This document shows positions 7,877 to 15,658 of a stretch of 38,401 bases of DNA, piece by piece. The notes under the pieces are model-generated. The model was given only the letters and a program-made list of their open reading frames with translations. It was not told the origin of the DNA and made no database searches. Numbering within the stretch: position 1 is the first letter of the stretch; each line of letters opens with the position of its first letter. This DNA is from Nocardia aobensis NBRC 100429. GTDB taxonomy: Bacteria > Actinomycetota > Actinomycetes > Mycobacteriales > Mycobacteriaceae. The stretch is from assembly GCF_000308375.1 (NCBI RefSeq), contig NZ_BAFQ01000177.1, positions 1-38,401 on the forward strand, given 5' to 3'. The position numbers were made by a program, and so were the translations under genes.

Positions 7877-8542
7877 GTGCAGGAGAATGTCGCGGGGGAC
7901 CCGTATCGCATCGGTGTCGTCGAGGATCACCAGGTCACCATCGCGGGCCTGCGCCAGATCCTCGCCGGCGAGCCCACCGTCACCATCGCGGCCACGGCCG
8001 CATCGGTGACCGAATTATTGTCCATTACAACGGATCTGGCACTCGTCGTGCTCGACCTGCGGCTTCCCGACGGGTCCTCCCCCGCCATCAATATCGAGCA
8101 CCTGCGGGCCGCCGGCATCGAAACTTTGGTGTTCACCTCCGGTGACGAACCGTTCCTGGTGCGCGCGGCCGCCCGGGCCGGCGTTCTCGGCGTGGTGCGG
8201 AAGTCGGAACGCGACGAGGTGGTCGCCGCCGCCGTGCGCGATGCCGCGGCCGGCCGCCAGGTGCCTACGACGGAGTGGGCGGTCGCGATCGACTCCGACG
8301 AGAATTTCGCCACGGTCACGCTCAGCCCCCGCCAACGCGATGTCCTGGCCCTGTACGCCTCGGGCGAACCGGCGGCCCGCGTCGCGCGGCTCACCGGCCT
8401 GACCGAAGACACGGTCAACGCCTATCTGGCCCGGATCCGGCAGAAGTACGCGGAGGCGGGGCGGCCGTCGCGCACCAAAACCGAACTGTTCAAACGCGCT
8501 CTGGAGGACGGGTGGCTGCCGATACCACGTCGACGCCGGTAG
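7877..8542 (+). CDS. LuxR/NarL-family response regulator
   Basis: This is a two-component response regulator of 221 residues. The receiver domain has the acidic pair E16-D17 in VVEDHQVT, the phospho-acceptor D60 in VVLDLRLPDG, T87 in VFTSGD and K109 in VVRKS. The C-terminal LuxR helix-turn-helix begins with LSPRQRDVLALYASG. Its recognition region reads TEDTVNAYLARIRQKY, followed by AGRPSRTKTEL. The GTG start is set by AGGAGG at 7865-7870, six bases upstream. The last 31 bases overlap the kinase gene, so the two are coupled. The output domain closely resembles the stand-alone LuxR protein encoded on the other strand at 10782. The stimulus is unknown. Confidence 0.9.
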   Translation: MQENVAGDPYRIGVVEDHQVTIAGLRQILAGEPTVTIAATAASVTELLSITTDLALVVLDLRLPDGSSPAINIEHLRAAGIETLVFTSGDEPFLVRAAARAGVLGVVRKSERDEVVAAAVRDAAAGRQVPTTEWAVAIDSDENFATVTLSPRQRDVLALYASGEPAARVARLTGLTEDTVNAYLARIRQKYAEAGRPSRTKTELFKRALEDGWLPIPRRRR

Positions 8543-9729
8543 ATCCGGACGCCGGTGACGCACGGCCGACGGTCGGCCCGGCCGAGGACCGCATCACCCG
8601 GTTGTTCGCCCGCTTCCTGTCCTCCGGGTATGTGGCCTATCTGTTCCTGATGGCAGCGACCATCATCAGCCAGGCCGACGACCTGGCCCTGTGGTGGACG
8701 GTGCTCGCCGTGGGCATCGTCTACGGTCCGGCCGTGGTGATGGGTCTGTTCTCGTTTCATCCCGACCTTCGGTGGGTTCGCGCGACCGCCGCCCTGACCG
8801 CTCTGGGCTTCGTGGTCGCCGCCGCCCTGTGGCCCGTGGCGTGGAACGGCGAACTGCTGCGCGCCGATGCGTGGATCTCCACCATTCCCGGCTTGGCCGG
8901 ACTGTCCGCGGCACTGGTCTGGCCCGCGGGCCGCACCGTCGCCGTACTGCTCGCGGCGGTGATCCCGGTCCAGCTCATCAACCATTTCTGCCGCGCGCCC
9001 GGACACAACGGCCGCTTCGTCCCGGACCTCATGTTCGCGATCAGCTTCTGCCTGCTCTTCGTCGCGGCCGGGGTGATGGCGATGCGCGCCGGACGGATTC
9101 TGGACGCCACCCGGACCGAAGCCCACGAGGCCGCGGCCGCCGCCGCGGCGGCGAGCGCGCGCACCGTCCAACGCGCCCGGTTCAACGCACTGCTGCACGA
9201 CTGGGTGATGTCGACCCTGCTGGCCGCCGCGCGCGGAACCCAGCGGTCGGAGGTACGCCACCAGGCCGAACTCGCACTGGGCAAGCTGGACGACGCGGGT
9301 TCGGAAGGCGCACAAGGTTTTACGATCGCGACGGCCGCCGCGCACATCCGCACCGCGGTCGCCGACGTCGACGACCGGCTGCCGGTCACCGTGCGAGAGG
9401 ACCCGGACGGCGGCGACCGCTGCTTTCCCGCCGAGCCGATCCAGGTCCTGGGCGCCGCCGTCGCGGAAGCCGTGCGCAACAGCGTCATTCACGCCGGAGC
9501 ACACGCCGCGCGCACGGTGAGCATGCGATTCGACGCGGGGCGGATCGAGGTCGTCGTGACCGACGACGGCCGCGGATTCGATCCGGCGAAGGTCCCCTCC
9601 CACCGCCTCGGACTGGCCGTCAGCATCGTGGAACGGGTGCGCCGCCTGCCCGGCGGCGAGGTCGAGGTGCGCAGCCGTCCGGGCGCCGGCACCCGGATTC
9701 ACCTGTCGTGGCGGGCGGTCGAGCGATGA
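8512..9729 (+). CDS. Membrane sensor histidine kinase
   Basis: This kinase has 405 residues and about six hydrophobic segments between residues 40 and 195. An alanine-rich coiled linker and a dimerisation/phospho-acceptor helix follow: FNALLHDWVMSTLLAAAR, His229, HisKA_3-like. The HATPase domain shows EAVRNSVIHAG as N box near 320 and TDDGRGFDP plus RLGLAVSIVERV as G boxes near 350. GTG 8512 is preceded by GGAGG at 8503-8507 inside the regulator gene. The large membrane part and lack of a periplasmic loop suggest it senses something in or at the membrane. It should phosphorylate the regulator at 7877. Its stop overlaps the next gene (ATGA). Confidence 0.88.
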   Translation: MAADTTSTPVDPDAGDARPTVGPAEDRITRLFARFLSSGYVAYLFLMAATIISQADDLALWWTVLAVGIVYGPAVVMGLFSFHPDLRWVRATAALTALGFVVAAALWPVAWNGELLRADAWISTIPGLAGLSAALVWPAGRTVAVLLAAVIPVQLINHFCRAPGHNGRFVPDLMFAISFCLLFVAAGVMAMRAGRILDATRTEAHEAAAAAAAASARTVQRARFNALLHDWVMSTLLAAARGTQRSEVRHQAELALGKLDDAGSEGAQGFTIATAAAHIRTAVADVDDRLPVTVREDPDGGDRCFPAEPIQVLGAAVAEAVRNSVIHAGAHAARTVSMRFDAGRIEVVVTDDGRGFDPAKVPSHRLGLAVSIVERVRRLPGGEVEVRSRPGAGTRIHLSWRAVER

Positions 9730-10766
9730 GCGCGGCCACCGGACCCGTCCGCGATGCTCGCACCCTCCTGGGCATGGATACCCGGCCCGCCTGGCTGATC
9801 GCCGCCTTCTACCTGGTTTCGGAAGCGGCGCTGAGCCTTTCGTCCGCGCAGCAGACCCGGCATCTGTGGCCGGTGCTCACCGGACTGGCGGTCACCGCCG
9901 CCGCGACCGCGGCACTACTGCGCATCCGGCCCGACCCGCTGCCCCTCCCCGCGACCGCCGCGCTGGCCGTCTCGATTCCGGCGACCGCGGCGCTGACCCT
10001 GTTCAACCTGCCGATTCCCCCGACCTCGGTCGCGCAACTGTGGTCGTTCGGGTGCGGGACGGTGACCGCGACGTTCATGTGCGTGCGCGGGCGGACCGGC
10101 GCCGCATGGGCCGGTCTGCTGTCGATGATCGCCACCTCCGCCGTGTGGTCGTGGCAGAGCGGTCAGGGTTTCGGTCACGGCGTCGCGATTTCGGCGATCA
10201 ATCTGGGGCCGTTGATGATGGCGACCTTCTTCGCCTACACCCTTCGTCCCGCGGCGCGGGCCATCTTCCGGCTGCGGGAGGAATCGACCCGGCAGGTGGG
10301 TTCCGAAGCCGCGGCGGCCGCCGCACTCGACGAGCGCCGCGACCAGATCCAGCGTCTCGACGATATGGTTCGCCCGATTCTGGAACGCATCGCCGGCCCG
10401 CAGCCGCTCGACGACCGCACCCGCGACGACTGCCGCCTGATCGAGGCGCATCTGCGCGATACGCTGCGCGCCCCCGTGCTCGCCGCCGAACCGGTCACGA
10501 CGGCGGCGCGCGATGCCCGGTTGCGTGGCGTCGATGTCGTCCTGATCGACGACCACGGCCTGGACGACCTGCCTGCCGCCGCCCGCCGCCGGGTATTGGG
10601 CACCGTCGCCGCGGCGTTGGCCACCGCGGTCGCCGGGACGGTCCATGTTCGAATTCTGCCGCCGCACAGGGCGATTCTGGCCACGGTCGTGGTCAACGAT
10701 CCCGGCTCCGGCATCCGGCGGATCGAGATCGACGCCCCCGGACCGCGCGCCGGCGACCCGGGCTGA
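9726..10766 (+). CDS. Kinase-like membrane protein lacking a recognisable ATPase domain
   Basis: This product of 346 residues overlaps the kinase stop by four bases. Residues 20-175 are hydrophobic with about five or six membrane segments, laid out like the kinase before it. A helical segment with ALDERRDQIQRLDDMVRPIL follows, where a kinase would have its dimerisation helix, but no HD or HE phospho-acceptor is visible there. The C-terminal 100 residues (DVVLIDDHGLDDLPAAARRR and TVHVRILPPHRAILATVVV) contain no N box or glycine-rich ATP lid. It may be a degenerate kinase acting as sensor or co-receptor for the true kinase. This is inferred from order and layout; no catalytic function should be assumed. 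Confidence 0.75.
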   Translation: MSAATGPVRDARTLLGMDTRPAWLIAAFYLVSEAALSLSSAQQTRHLWPVLTGLAVTAAATAALLRIRPDPLPLPATAALAVSIPATAALTLFNLPIPPTSVAQLWSFGCGTVTATFMCVRGRTGAAWAGLLSMIATSAVWSWQSGQGFGHGVAISAINLGPLMMATFFAYTLRPAARAIFRLREESTRQVGSEAAAAAALDERRDQIQRLDDMVRPILERIAGPQPLDDRTRDDCRLIEAHLRDTLRAPVLAAEPVTTAARDARLRGVDVVLIDDHGLDDLPAAARRRVLGTVAAALATAVAGTVHVRILPPHRAILATVVVNDPGSGIRRIEIDAPGPRAGDPG

Positions 10767-10781
10767 TCCGCCGCCTCCACG

Positions 10782-11087
10782 TCAGATGTCGTCGAGATCC
10801 AGATACCCGTCCTGCAGGGCGCGCGCCAGCAGTGCGGCCTTCGTCGGTGCCGGCCTGCCCGCGGTGCGGTACTTCTCCCGGATCCGGGCGAGGTGAGTGT
10901 TGACCGTTCCGGGCGCGATGAACAGCTTGCGGCAGACCTCGCCTTTGGTCTCACCGAGAATCCACGCGAGCAGTACTTCCACTTCCCGGGCGCTGAGCTG
11001 CGGCCGCGGTTCCGGGGCGGCGGCGAGCGAGGTGCGATCGGCGATCGCGGGGGCGAGACAGGCCGGAACCGGCGACAATTCGGACAC
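10782..11087 (-). CDS. Stand-alone LuxR-type DNA-binding protein
   Basis: This small regulator has no receiver domain. The C-terminal LuxR helix-turn-helix begins with LSAREVEVLLAWILGETKGE, with recognition helix APGTVNTHLARIREKY and tail AGRPAPTKAALLARALQDGY. It is strikingly parallel to the tail of the response regulator at 7877. The chosen start is GTG 11087 (101 aa), which has AGGAAG five bases upstream. An in-frame ATG at 11249 would give 155 aa, but the extra region is poor in recognisable structure and would run into the lipoprotein promoter. It is convergent with the kinase-like gene 15 bases away. It could compete with or extend the two-component regulon, which is an inference. Confidence 0.72.
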   Translation of the reverse strand: MSELSPVPACLAPAIADRTSLAAAPEPRPQLSAREVEVLLAWILGETKGEVCRKLFIAPGTVNTHLARIREKYRTAGRPAPTKAALLARALQDGYLDLDDI

Positions 11088-11265
11088 GATGTCTTCCTGT
11101 TCTGCAGAAGCCGACGGCGTCGCCGTTCCCCCGGCGACGTGTCCGTCGAACGCTACGCAGTTGCCGTGCCGCCCGGCAGGTTCCAGTTGCTTGACACGAA
11201 AACTGGGGTCACCGTTCGCTCGGAAAACGAAAGGAGTCACCAAGCTCATCGGCCACACTCGACAT

Positions 11266-11867
11266 ATGACCGTCGCTGCGCCACGCTCCCCCGCCACTCG
11301 TATCCCGCGCCGACCACTGCGGAGGGCATGGCTGCCGGTGCTCGCCGGCGCGGCTCTCGTCGCGCTGGCCGGCTGTTCCGCCACCTCTTCGCCGACGCCG
11401 GTCGACCACACCACGCGCGAAACCGCCGCCGCCACCACGAGTTCCGGCTCGGCGGACTGCACCACCGACCTCGCGGCGCCGGAGATCCGCCGGGCCGTAG
11501 CGACCCTGCCGCCGTACGACGCCGGTGGCGGTGTCACCTGGGCGTGGAACGACAACCCACCCGCGTTGCGCGGCACCTACAACCGGTGTTCGACACTGTC
11601 GGTCGTGGTGGTGACCACCCAGGGCGCCACCGCGAGCTCCCCGGAGCACGCACTGTTGTTCCACCGGGGCGACTACGTCGGCACCGCCACGCCGAAAGCA
11701 CAGGCGTTCACCACCGTCGACACCCGGCCGGTACCGACGACACCGTCGTACTGACCTACAAGACGCCGGGCAGCTGCAACGCCTGCCCCGACGGGACCTA
11801 TACGACGGTGTCGTTCCACTGGAACGGCTCGGGCGTGGACACGCAGGGACGTCCGCCGATCAACTGA
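11266..11867 (+). pseudogene. LppP/LprE-type lipoprotein, frameshifted near its C-terminus
   Basis: ATG 11266 opens a lipoprotein signal (RRAWLPVLAGAALVALAGC, lipobox LAGC), a Thr/Ser-rich spacer and a domain of the mycobacterial LppP/LprE type. The frame stops at 11752-11754 after TRPVPTTPSY. The expected ending continues in another frame as GTDDTVVLTYKTPGSCNACP and on to SFHWNGSGV, stopping at 11865-11867. The span 11266-11867 is one base short of a whole number of codons, so a single-base deletion around 11728-11735 explains it. Joined, the protein would have about 200 residues with the CNAC pair near its end. It is either a real pseudogene or a base-call error in GC-rich sequence. The family's function is unknown. 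Confidence 0.75.
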
Positions 11868-11881
11868 TCCCCGAGAAGGGT

Positions 11882-12394
11882 TCAGACGGCCGAAACCTGG
11901 TGCGTGAGATCGAATTTCATGAAGACGTCGGCCCGATCGTAGGGAATCGGCCGCAGTTGCGCCGGCGGCACGTGCACGAATCCCACCGATTCGTACAGGT
12001 GCACGGCATCGGCCAGACGCCCGTTGCTCGCCAGGAACAGCGAGGTCGCGCCGGCTGCGCGAGCGCGATCGATGGCGGCGTTCAGCAGCAGGCGGCCGAT
12101 CCCCCGGCCCCGAACCCGCGGCGCGACCGCCATTTTCGAGATCTCGAAAACACCCGGATCCTCCGCGATGAGGGCGACGCACCCGACGCGGTCGTCACCG
12201 TCGCGTGCGATCAGTACCTGCCCGCCGTCCGCCACGATCCGCTGCGGATTGTCCAGAGTGGCGAGATCGGCCGGTTCGACGCCGAACAGAGCGGTGATCC
12301 ACTCCAGATTGAGTTCTTTGAAGGCGGCGGCGTCGGCCGGCCCGGACATCGGTTCGACGAGAATCACTTCACCAGGATGCGCGCCGGAACCCAT
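11882..12394 (-). CDS. GNAT-family N-acetyltransferase
   Basis: This acetyl-CoA-dependent transferase has 170 residues. The core strand-helix is clear: FEISKMAVAPRVRGRGIGRL with the R/Q-x-x-G-x-G/A pyrophosphate loop as RVRGRGIG. The second half contains FLASNGRLADAVHLYESVGF, the usual final GNAT helix and beta bulge. The substrate cannot be deduced. ATG 12394 was chosen over TTG 12403. No good ribosome site precedes it, and MSG about 18 residues in is another possible start. It is divergent from a LysR regulator across 55 bases holding a LysR-type dyad, so it is probably that regulator's target. Confidence 0.87.
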   Translation of the reverse strand: MGSGAHPGEVILVEPMSGPADAAAFKELNLEWITALFGVEPADLATLDNPQRIVADGGQVLIARDGDDRVGCVALIAEDPGVFEISKMAVAPRVRGRGIGRLLLNAAIDRARAAGATSLFLASNGRLADAVHLYESVGFVHVPPAQLRPIPYDRADVFMKFDLTHQVSAV

Positions 12395-12408
12395 AGCGTC
12401 CAATATTC

Positions 12409-12427
12409 GATAGCTCCGATTGATATC
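12409..12427. promoter_or_regulatory. LysR-type T-N11-A box between GNAT and lysR genes
   Basis: GATA (12409-12412) and TATC (12424-12427) are separated by exactly 11 bases, matching the T-N11-A architecture of LysR-family sites. It lies in the 55-base divergent intergenic region 22 bases before the LysR start at 12450. Autoregulation and control of the acetyltransferase gene are the expected roles. The arms are short, so chance is possible. Confidence 0.4.
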
Positions 12428-12449
12428 TTGAACTTATGGATGGCGGCAT

Positions 12450-13343
12450 ATGGACGGGGTAGAGCTGCGACACCTGCGCTACTTCCTGGCCGTCGCGGAG
12501 GAATTGCATTTCGGACGCGCGGCCGCCCGCCTGCACATCGCCCAGCCCGCCCTGACCCAGCAGATCCGGCGGCTCGAGACGCTGCTCGGCGCCCGCCTGT
12601 TCGATCGCACCTCGCGCACGGTGGCGCTCACGCCCGCCGGCGTCGTACTGCGTGAACGCGCCGAGGCCCTGCTGGGGCATGCGCAGCGCGATCTGGCCGA
12701 GGTCTCCCGCATCGGGCAGGGTGGACAGGGGACGCTCTACCTGGGCTTCGTGCCGTCGGTACTGCCGCTCGAACCACTGCGCGGGGTGCGCGCGTTCCGC
12801 GACCGCTATCCCTTGGTCGAGGTCGACCTGGTCGAGGGATTCACCAGCCATCTGATGGAGCGGCTCGCCAACGGCGCCCTGGACCTCGCGATCGTGCGCG
12901 ATCCCGACCCGCAGCCGGGGACCACCACCACACCGCTCATGACCGAGCCGTTCGTCGCCGTGGTGCCCGACGACCATCCGCTCGCCGCGCGCGATACCGT
13001 CACCGGCGCCGATCTGGTCGACCACCCGATGGTCTTCTTCCCCCGCGCCGCCGGCTCGCTGGCCCACGACCGGAACCTGGCGCCCCTGCTGCGATCGGGC
13101 CGCCGGCCCCGCATCGTGCAGGAGGCCACCAACTGGACCATCATTCTCTATCTGGTCGCCGCAGGCCTCGGCATCACGGTCGCGCCGCGCAGCGCGACCT
13201 TCACGGCACCGGCCTCGGCGCGCATCATCGCGCTGACCGAAACCGATGCCGACACAACCATTTACACCGCGCACCGCACCGGCGACGAGCGACCGCTGGT
13301 CCACAATCTGCTCGCCCTGCTGCCCGGCCCGGGCACGGCGTGA
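12450..13343 (+). CDS. LysR-family transcriptional regulator
   Basis: This full-length LTTR has 297 residues. The N-terminal winged helix-turn-helix reads LRHLRYFLAVAEELHFGRAA, then RLHIAQPALTQQIRRLE and LGARLFDRTSRTVALTPAG. The effector-binding domain begins about residue 90 (GTLYLGFVPSVLPLEPL) and includes a GLGITVAPRS strand near the end. The LHFGRAAARLHIAQPALTQQ form is typical of the BenM/CatM-like and CynR-like branch that often senses aromatic or small acids. It is divergent from the GNAT gene with a shared T-N11-A box. It is convergent, nine bases apart, with the aldehyde dehydrogenase gene; control of that gene is possible but not indicated. Confidence 0.93.
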   Translation: MDGVELRHLRYFLAVAEELHFGRAAARLHIAQPALTQQIRRLETLLGARLFDRTSRTVALTPAGVVLRERAEALLGHAQRDLAEVSRIGQGGQGTLYLGFVPSVLPLEPLRGVRAFRDRYPLVEVDLVEGFTSHLMERLANGALDLAIVRDPDPQPGTTTTPLMTEPFVAVVPDDHPLAARDTVTGADLVDHPMVFFPRAAGSLAHDRNLAPLLRSGRRPRIVQEATNWTIILYLVAAGLGITVAPRSATFTAPASARIIALTETDADTTIYTAHRTGDERPLVHNLLALLPGPGTA

Positions 13344-13352
13344 GGGCGCTCG

Positions 13353-14888
13353 TCAGGACAGCAGCTTGCGCATGATCTTGTTGCCGAAGCCGTAGCGGAT
13401 GAGACCGTCGAGGTTGCGAATGGTCTTCTCCGAGTACGGGTACCAGATGCTTTCCTGCTTGGGCTGCCAGCGATCGATCAGGACCGGCTGGGCGTGGGTG
13501 AAGCCGCGCAGCGCTCCCGGGCCGTTGACCTGGCCGACACCGCTGTCCTTGCGGCCGCCGAAGGGCGCCTCGGGCACGCCGTAGATGACGGCCGCATCGT
13601 TGTGCACGACGGAACCGGTGGTGAGCTGGGCCGCGATCCGCCGGGCCTTGGCGGCGTCCTTGGTGAACACCGAGCCGCTCAGCCCGTATTTGCAGTCGTT
13701 GGCCAGCCGGATGGCTTCGTCCTCGTCACGGACCCGCATGATGGCGGTCACCGGACCGAAGGTTTCCTCGGTCATCAGGTCCATGTCGTGATGTGCGCCG
13801 ACCACGACGGTGGGCTGGAAGTACAGGCCGTCACCGGTGTCCGCGGCCCCGCCCACCACGATGTCGGCGCCCTTGGCCTTCGCATCGTCGATGTGCCGGA
13901 TCACGATGTCGCGCTGGCGATCCCAGAACAGCGGGCCCATATCGGTGTCACCGGGACCGTAGGTGACCGCCGCGGCCTTCTCGGTGACCAGCCGGATGAA
14001 TTCGTCCGCGACGCTGTCGACCACATAGATGCGTTCCACACTCATGCAGACCTGGCCGGTGTTGAACATCGACAGATACACCGCACCGGCGGCGGCGCGC
14101 TCGAGATCGGCGTCCGCGCAGACGATCATGGCGTCCTTGCCGCCCAGTTCCAGGGTGCACGGCAGCAACCGGGTCGCGCAGGCGGCCGCGATCTTGCGGC
14201 CGGTGCCGACGCTGCCGGTGAAGCACACCTTGTCGATTTCCGAATCGACCAGTGCCGCACCGGTTTCGCCGTCGCCGTGCAGCACCTGCACGACATCCTC
14301 CGGCACTCCGGCCTCGTGCAGCACGCGCGCCACCCACTCACCCGACCGCGGCGTCACCTCCGACGGTTTGAACACCACGGCGTTGCCGGCGACCAGTGCC
14401 TGCACCACCGGATTGAGTGACAGCACGAACGGGGCGTTCCACGGCGTCACGACACCGACCACGCCCAGCGGCTGATACTGCATGTACAGCTTCTTGAGCG
14501 GTTTCAGATAGCCGTGCAGCCGCTGCCGGTGCGAGCGCAGATCACGCCGGGCGCGTGCGGTCCAGTAGTTGAGGAAGTCGCAGGCCGGCACGATCTCGAC
14601 GCCGAGCGCCTCGGCCTCGGGCTTACCGGTCTCGGTGCGGATGGTCTCGGCGATCTCCGCGCGCCGGGCGACGATCACGCCGACGGCGGCGCGCAGGATC
14701 TCGGCACGTTCGGCGATGCCGCGCGCGGCCCAGGCCGGCTGAGCGGCGCGGGCACGCGCGACCGCGCTCCGCACCTCGGCGGTGGTGTCCACCTCGAGTT
14801 CGCCGATGCGCCGGCGATCCACCGGACTGTCCAGCGCCAGCGTGCGCCGGTCGCCCTCGGTCGTCGGCAGTGGGTGGACGATGGCCAT
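13353..14888 (-). CDS. NAD(P)-dependent aldehyde dehydrogenase
   Basis: The product has 511 residues and belongs to the ALDH superfamily, oxidising an aldehyde to the acid. Landmarks are VVTPWNAPFVLSLNPVVQAL, FTGSVGTGRKI (cofactor loop), LELGGKDAMIV (general-base Glu), FNTGQVCMSVERIYV with the catalytic Cys281, and EETFGPVTAIMRV. A basic hydrophobic C-terminal extension (YGFGNKIMRKLLS) follows the catalytic core and may attach to membranes. The ATG at 14888 has GAGGGG about six bases upstream and is preferred over starts further up in the promoter DNA. It stands alone on its strand next to the AhpD pair and probably oxidises aldehydes made by the LLM/alcohol dehydrogenase locus. Its promoter carries a strong dyad. 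Confidence 0.92.
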   Translation of the reverse strand: MAIVHPLPTTEGDRRTLALDSPVDRRRIGELEVDTTAEVRSAVARARAAQPAWAARGIAERAEILRAAVGVIVARRAEIAETIRTETGKPEAEALGVEIVPACDFLNYWTARARRDLRSHRQRLHGYLKPLKKLYMQYQPLGVVGVVTPWNAPFVLSLNPVVQALVAGNAVVFKPSEVTPRSGEWVARVLHEAGVPEDVVQVLHGDGETGAALVDSEIDKVCFTGSVGTGRKIAAACATRLLPCTLELGGKDAMIVCADADLERAAAGAVYLSMFNTGQVCMSVERIYVVDSVADEFIRLVTEKAAAVTYGPGDTDMGPLFWDRQRDIVIRHIDDAKAKGADIVVGGAADTGDGLYFQPTVVVGAHHDMDLMTEETFGPVTAIMRVRDEDEAIRLANDCKYGLSGSVFTKDAAKARRIAAQLTTGSVVHNDAAVIYGVPEAPFGGRKDSGVGQVNGPGALRGFTHAQPVLIDRWQPKQESIWYPYSEKTIRNLDGLIRYGFGNKIMRKLLS

Positions 14889-14991
14889 GATCTTCCCCTC
14901 GGTCGGAACTGGCATTCCAGTGCGATTTCGGTTGTCACACAAGGGTTGTCGCAACCGCATCGATCGCACGGCGGGCGGCCCTCGTGACCTA

Positions 14992-15017
14992 GTAGACAAC
15001 TTACCAAAACTGTCTAC
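14992..15017. promoter_or_regulatory. Dyad operator overlapping the aldehyde dehydrogenase promoter
   Basis: GTAGACA (14992-14998) and TGTCTAC (15011-15017) are perfect 7-bp arms with a 12-base spacer. On the minus strand the right arm supplies TAGACA, a five-of-six match to a -35 hexamer, and TACTAG lies 16 bases further on as a possible -10. A repressor bound here would therefore block the promoter. The site is 104 bases before the ALDH ATG. The TetR protein at 16083 is a candidate binder, although a different palindrome lies beside that gene. Confidence 0.5.
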
Positions 15018-15024
15018 CCATTGC

Positions 15025-15038
15025 GAGAACTTGTTCTA
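15025..15038. promoter_or_regulatory. AGAAC-TT-GTTCT palindrome resembling a KstR-type box
   Basis: AGAACTTGTTCT (15026-15037) is a 5-2-5 inverted repeat. It matches the core AAC-NN-GTT of the sterol-catabolism repressor KstR (TNNAACNNGTTNNA) except for the first outer base. It sits just upstream of the ALDH promoter dyad and 39 bases past the end of the AhpD-like gene. A link to steroid or isoprenoid catabolism would fit the local oxidoreductases, but a single weak site is slim evidence. Confidence 0.35.
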
Positions 15039-15076
15039 GATTTCCGCCGGGCAGACACCTGCGGACCGCTCCGGCG

Positions 15077-15658
15077 CTACCGATAACCCCGCTTCAGCAG
15101 GTACTTGGCCCCCGCGCCGAAACCCTCCGGACTCAGCACGTCGAATCCGAAGGCATCGGCGAGCCGGTTGGTCGTGTTGAAGGCGGCGCAGACCGCCATG
15201 GCGTCCTCGACCTGGTGTGGTGACACCCCGGCGGACAGCACCTTTCGGACATCGTCGGCGGAGATCTCTCCGTCGCGGGACAGCTTGCCCAGCAGTAGCA
15301 GCGTCTCGCGCAGGCCCGCACCGATCGGCGCGGATTCCGGATCGTCGAGCACCGCACGGACTTTCGCCTCGTCGGCATAGGCCTGTCCCGCGGTCGCGGT
15401 GTGCGCACCGATACAGAACGCGGAGGCGTTGACCTTCGACACATACGCCGCCATCAGCTCCCGGTCGGCGACCGACCACTCGGAGGGGCCGCGCATCGCC
15501 GCGTGCGTGAACGCCTTCGCTCGCGCGCCGTAGAAGTCCGGCCGGTAGAACACCAGCTTCGCGGCATCGGGCAGCGGCTGACCGGAGAACAATCGAACGG
15601 CCCTGAACAGCAGTTTGGTTCCGGGCCGATAGTCGTGGTTCAGGACGTCCGGTCGCAT
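15077..15658 (-). CDS. AhpD-fold / carboxymuconolactone-decarboxylase-like protein
   Basis: This product has 193 residues and the alpha-helical AhpD/CMD fold. The signature region reads YVSKVNASAFCIGAHTATA. Only one Cys is present, giving C-x3-H instead of the AhpD CxxC-x3-H redox pair. Downstream helices include SAPIGAGLRETLLLLGKLS and VEDAMAVCAAFNTTNRLADA, typical of the peroxidase-related subgroup. With no resolving Cys in the motif, classical AhpD disulfide chemistry is doubtful. ATG 15658 overlaps the stop of the upstream 103-residue CMD-like gene (ATGA), so the two are translationally coupled and may form one oligomer. The substrate is unknown. A role beside the aldehyde dehydrogenase and LLM locus is inferred from neighbourhood only. 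Confidence 0.83.
   Translation of the reverse strand: MRPDVLNHDYRPGTKLLFRAVRLFSGQPLPDAAKLVFYRPDFYGARAKAFTHAAMRGPSEWSVADRELMAAYVSKVNASAFCIGAHTATAGQAYADEAKVRAVLDDPESAPIGAGLRETLLLLGKLSRDGEISADDVRKVLSAGVSPHQVEDAMAVCAAFNTTNRLADAFGFDVLSPEGFGAGAKYLLKRGYR

Noticed and set aside
7865..7900. Possible second GTG/ATG starts for the response regulator
   Set aside because: AGGAGG at 7865-7870 fits GTG 7877 best; the nearby ATG at 7887 is out of frame with the receiver domain.
10893..11265. Plus-strand open frames over the stand-alone LuxR gene and lipoprotein promoter
   Set aside because: They are shadows of the minus-strand LuxR gene. They have no ribosome site and the translations show no recognisable motif.
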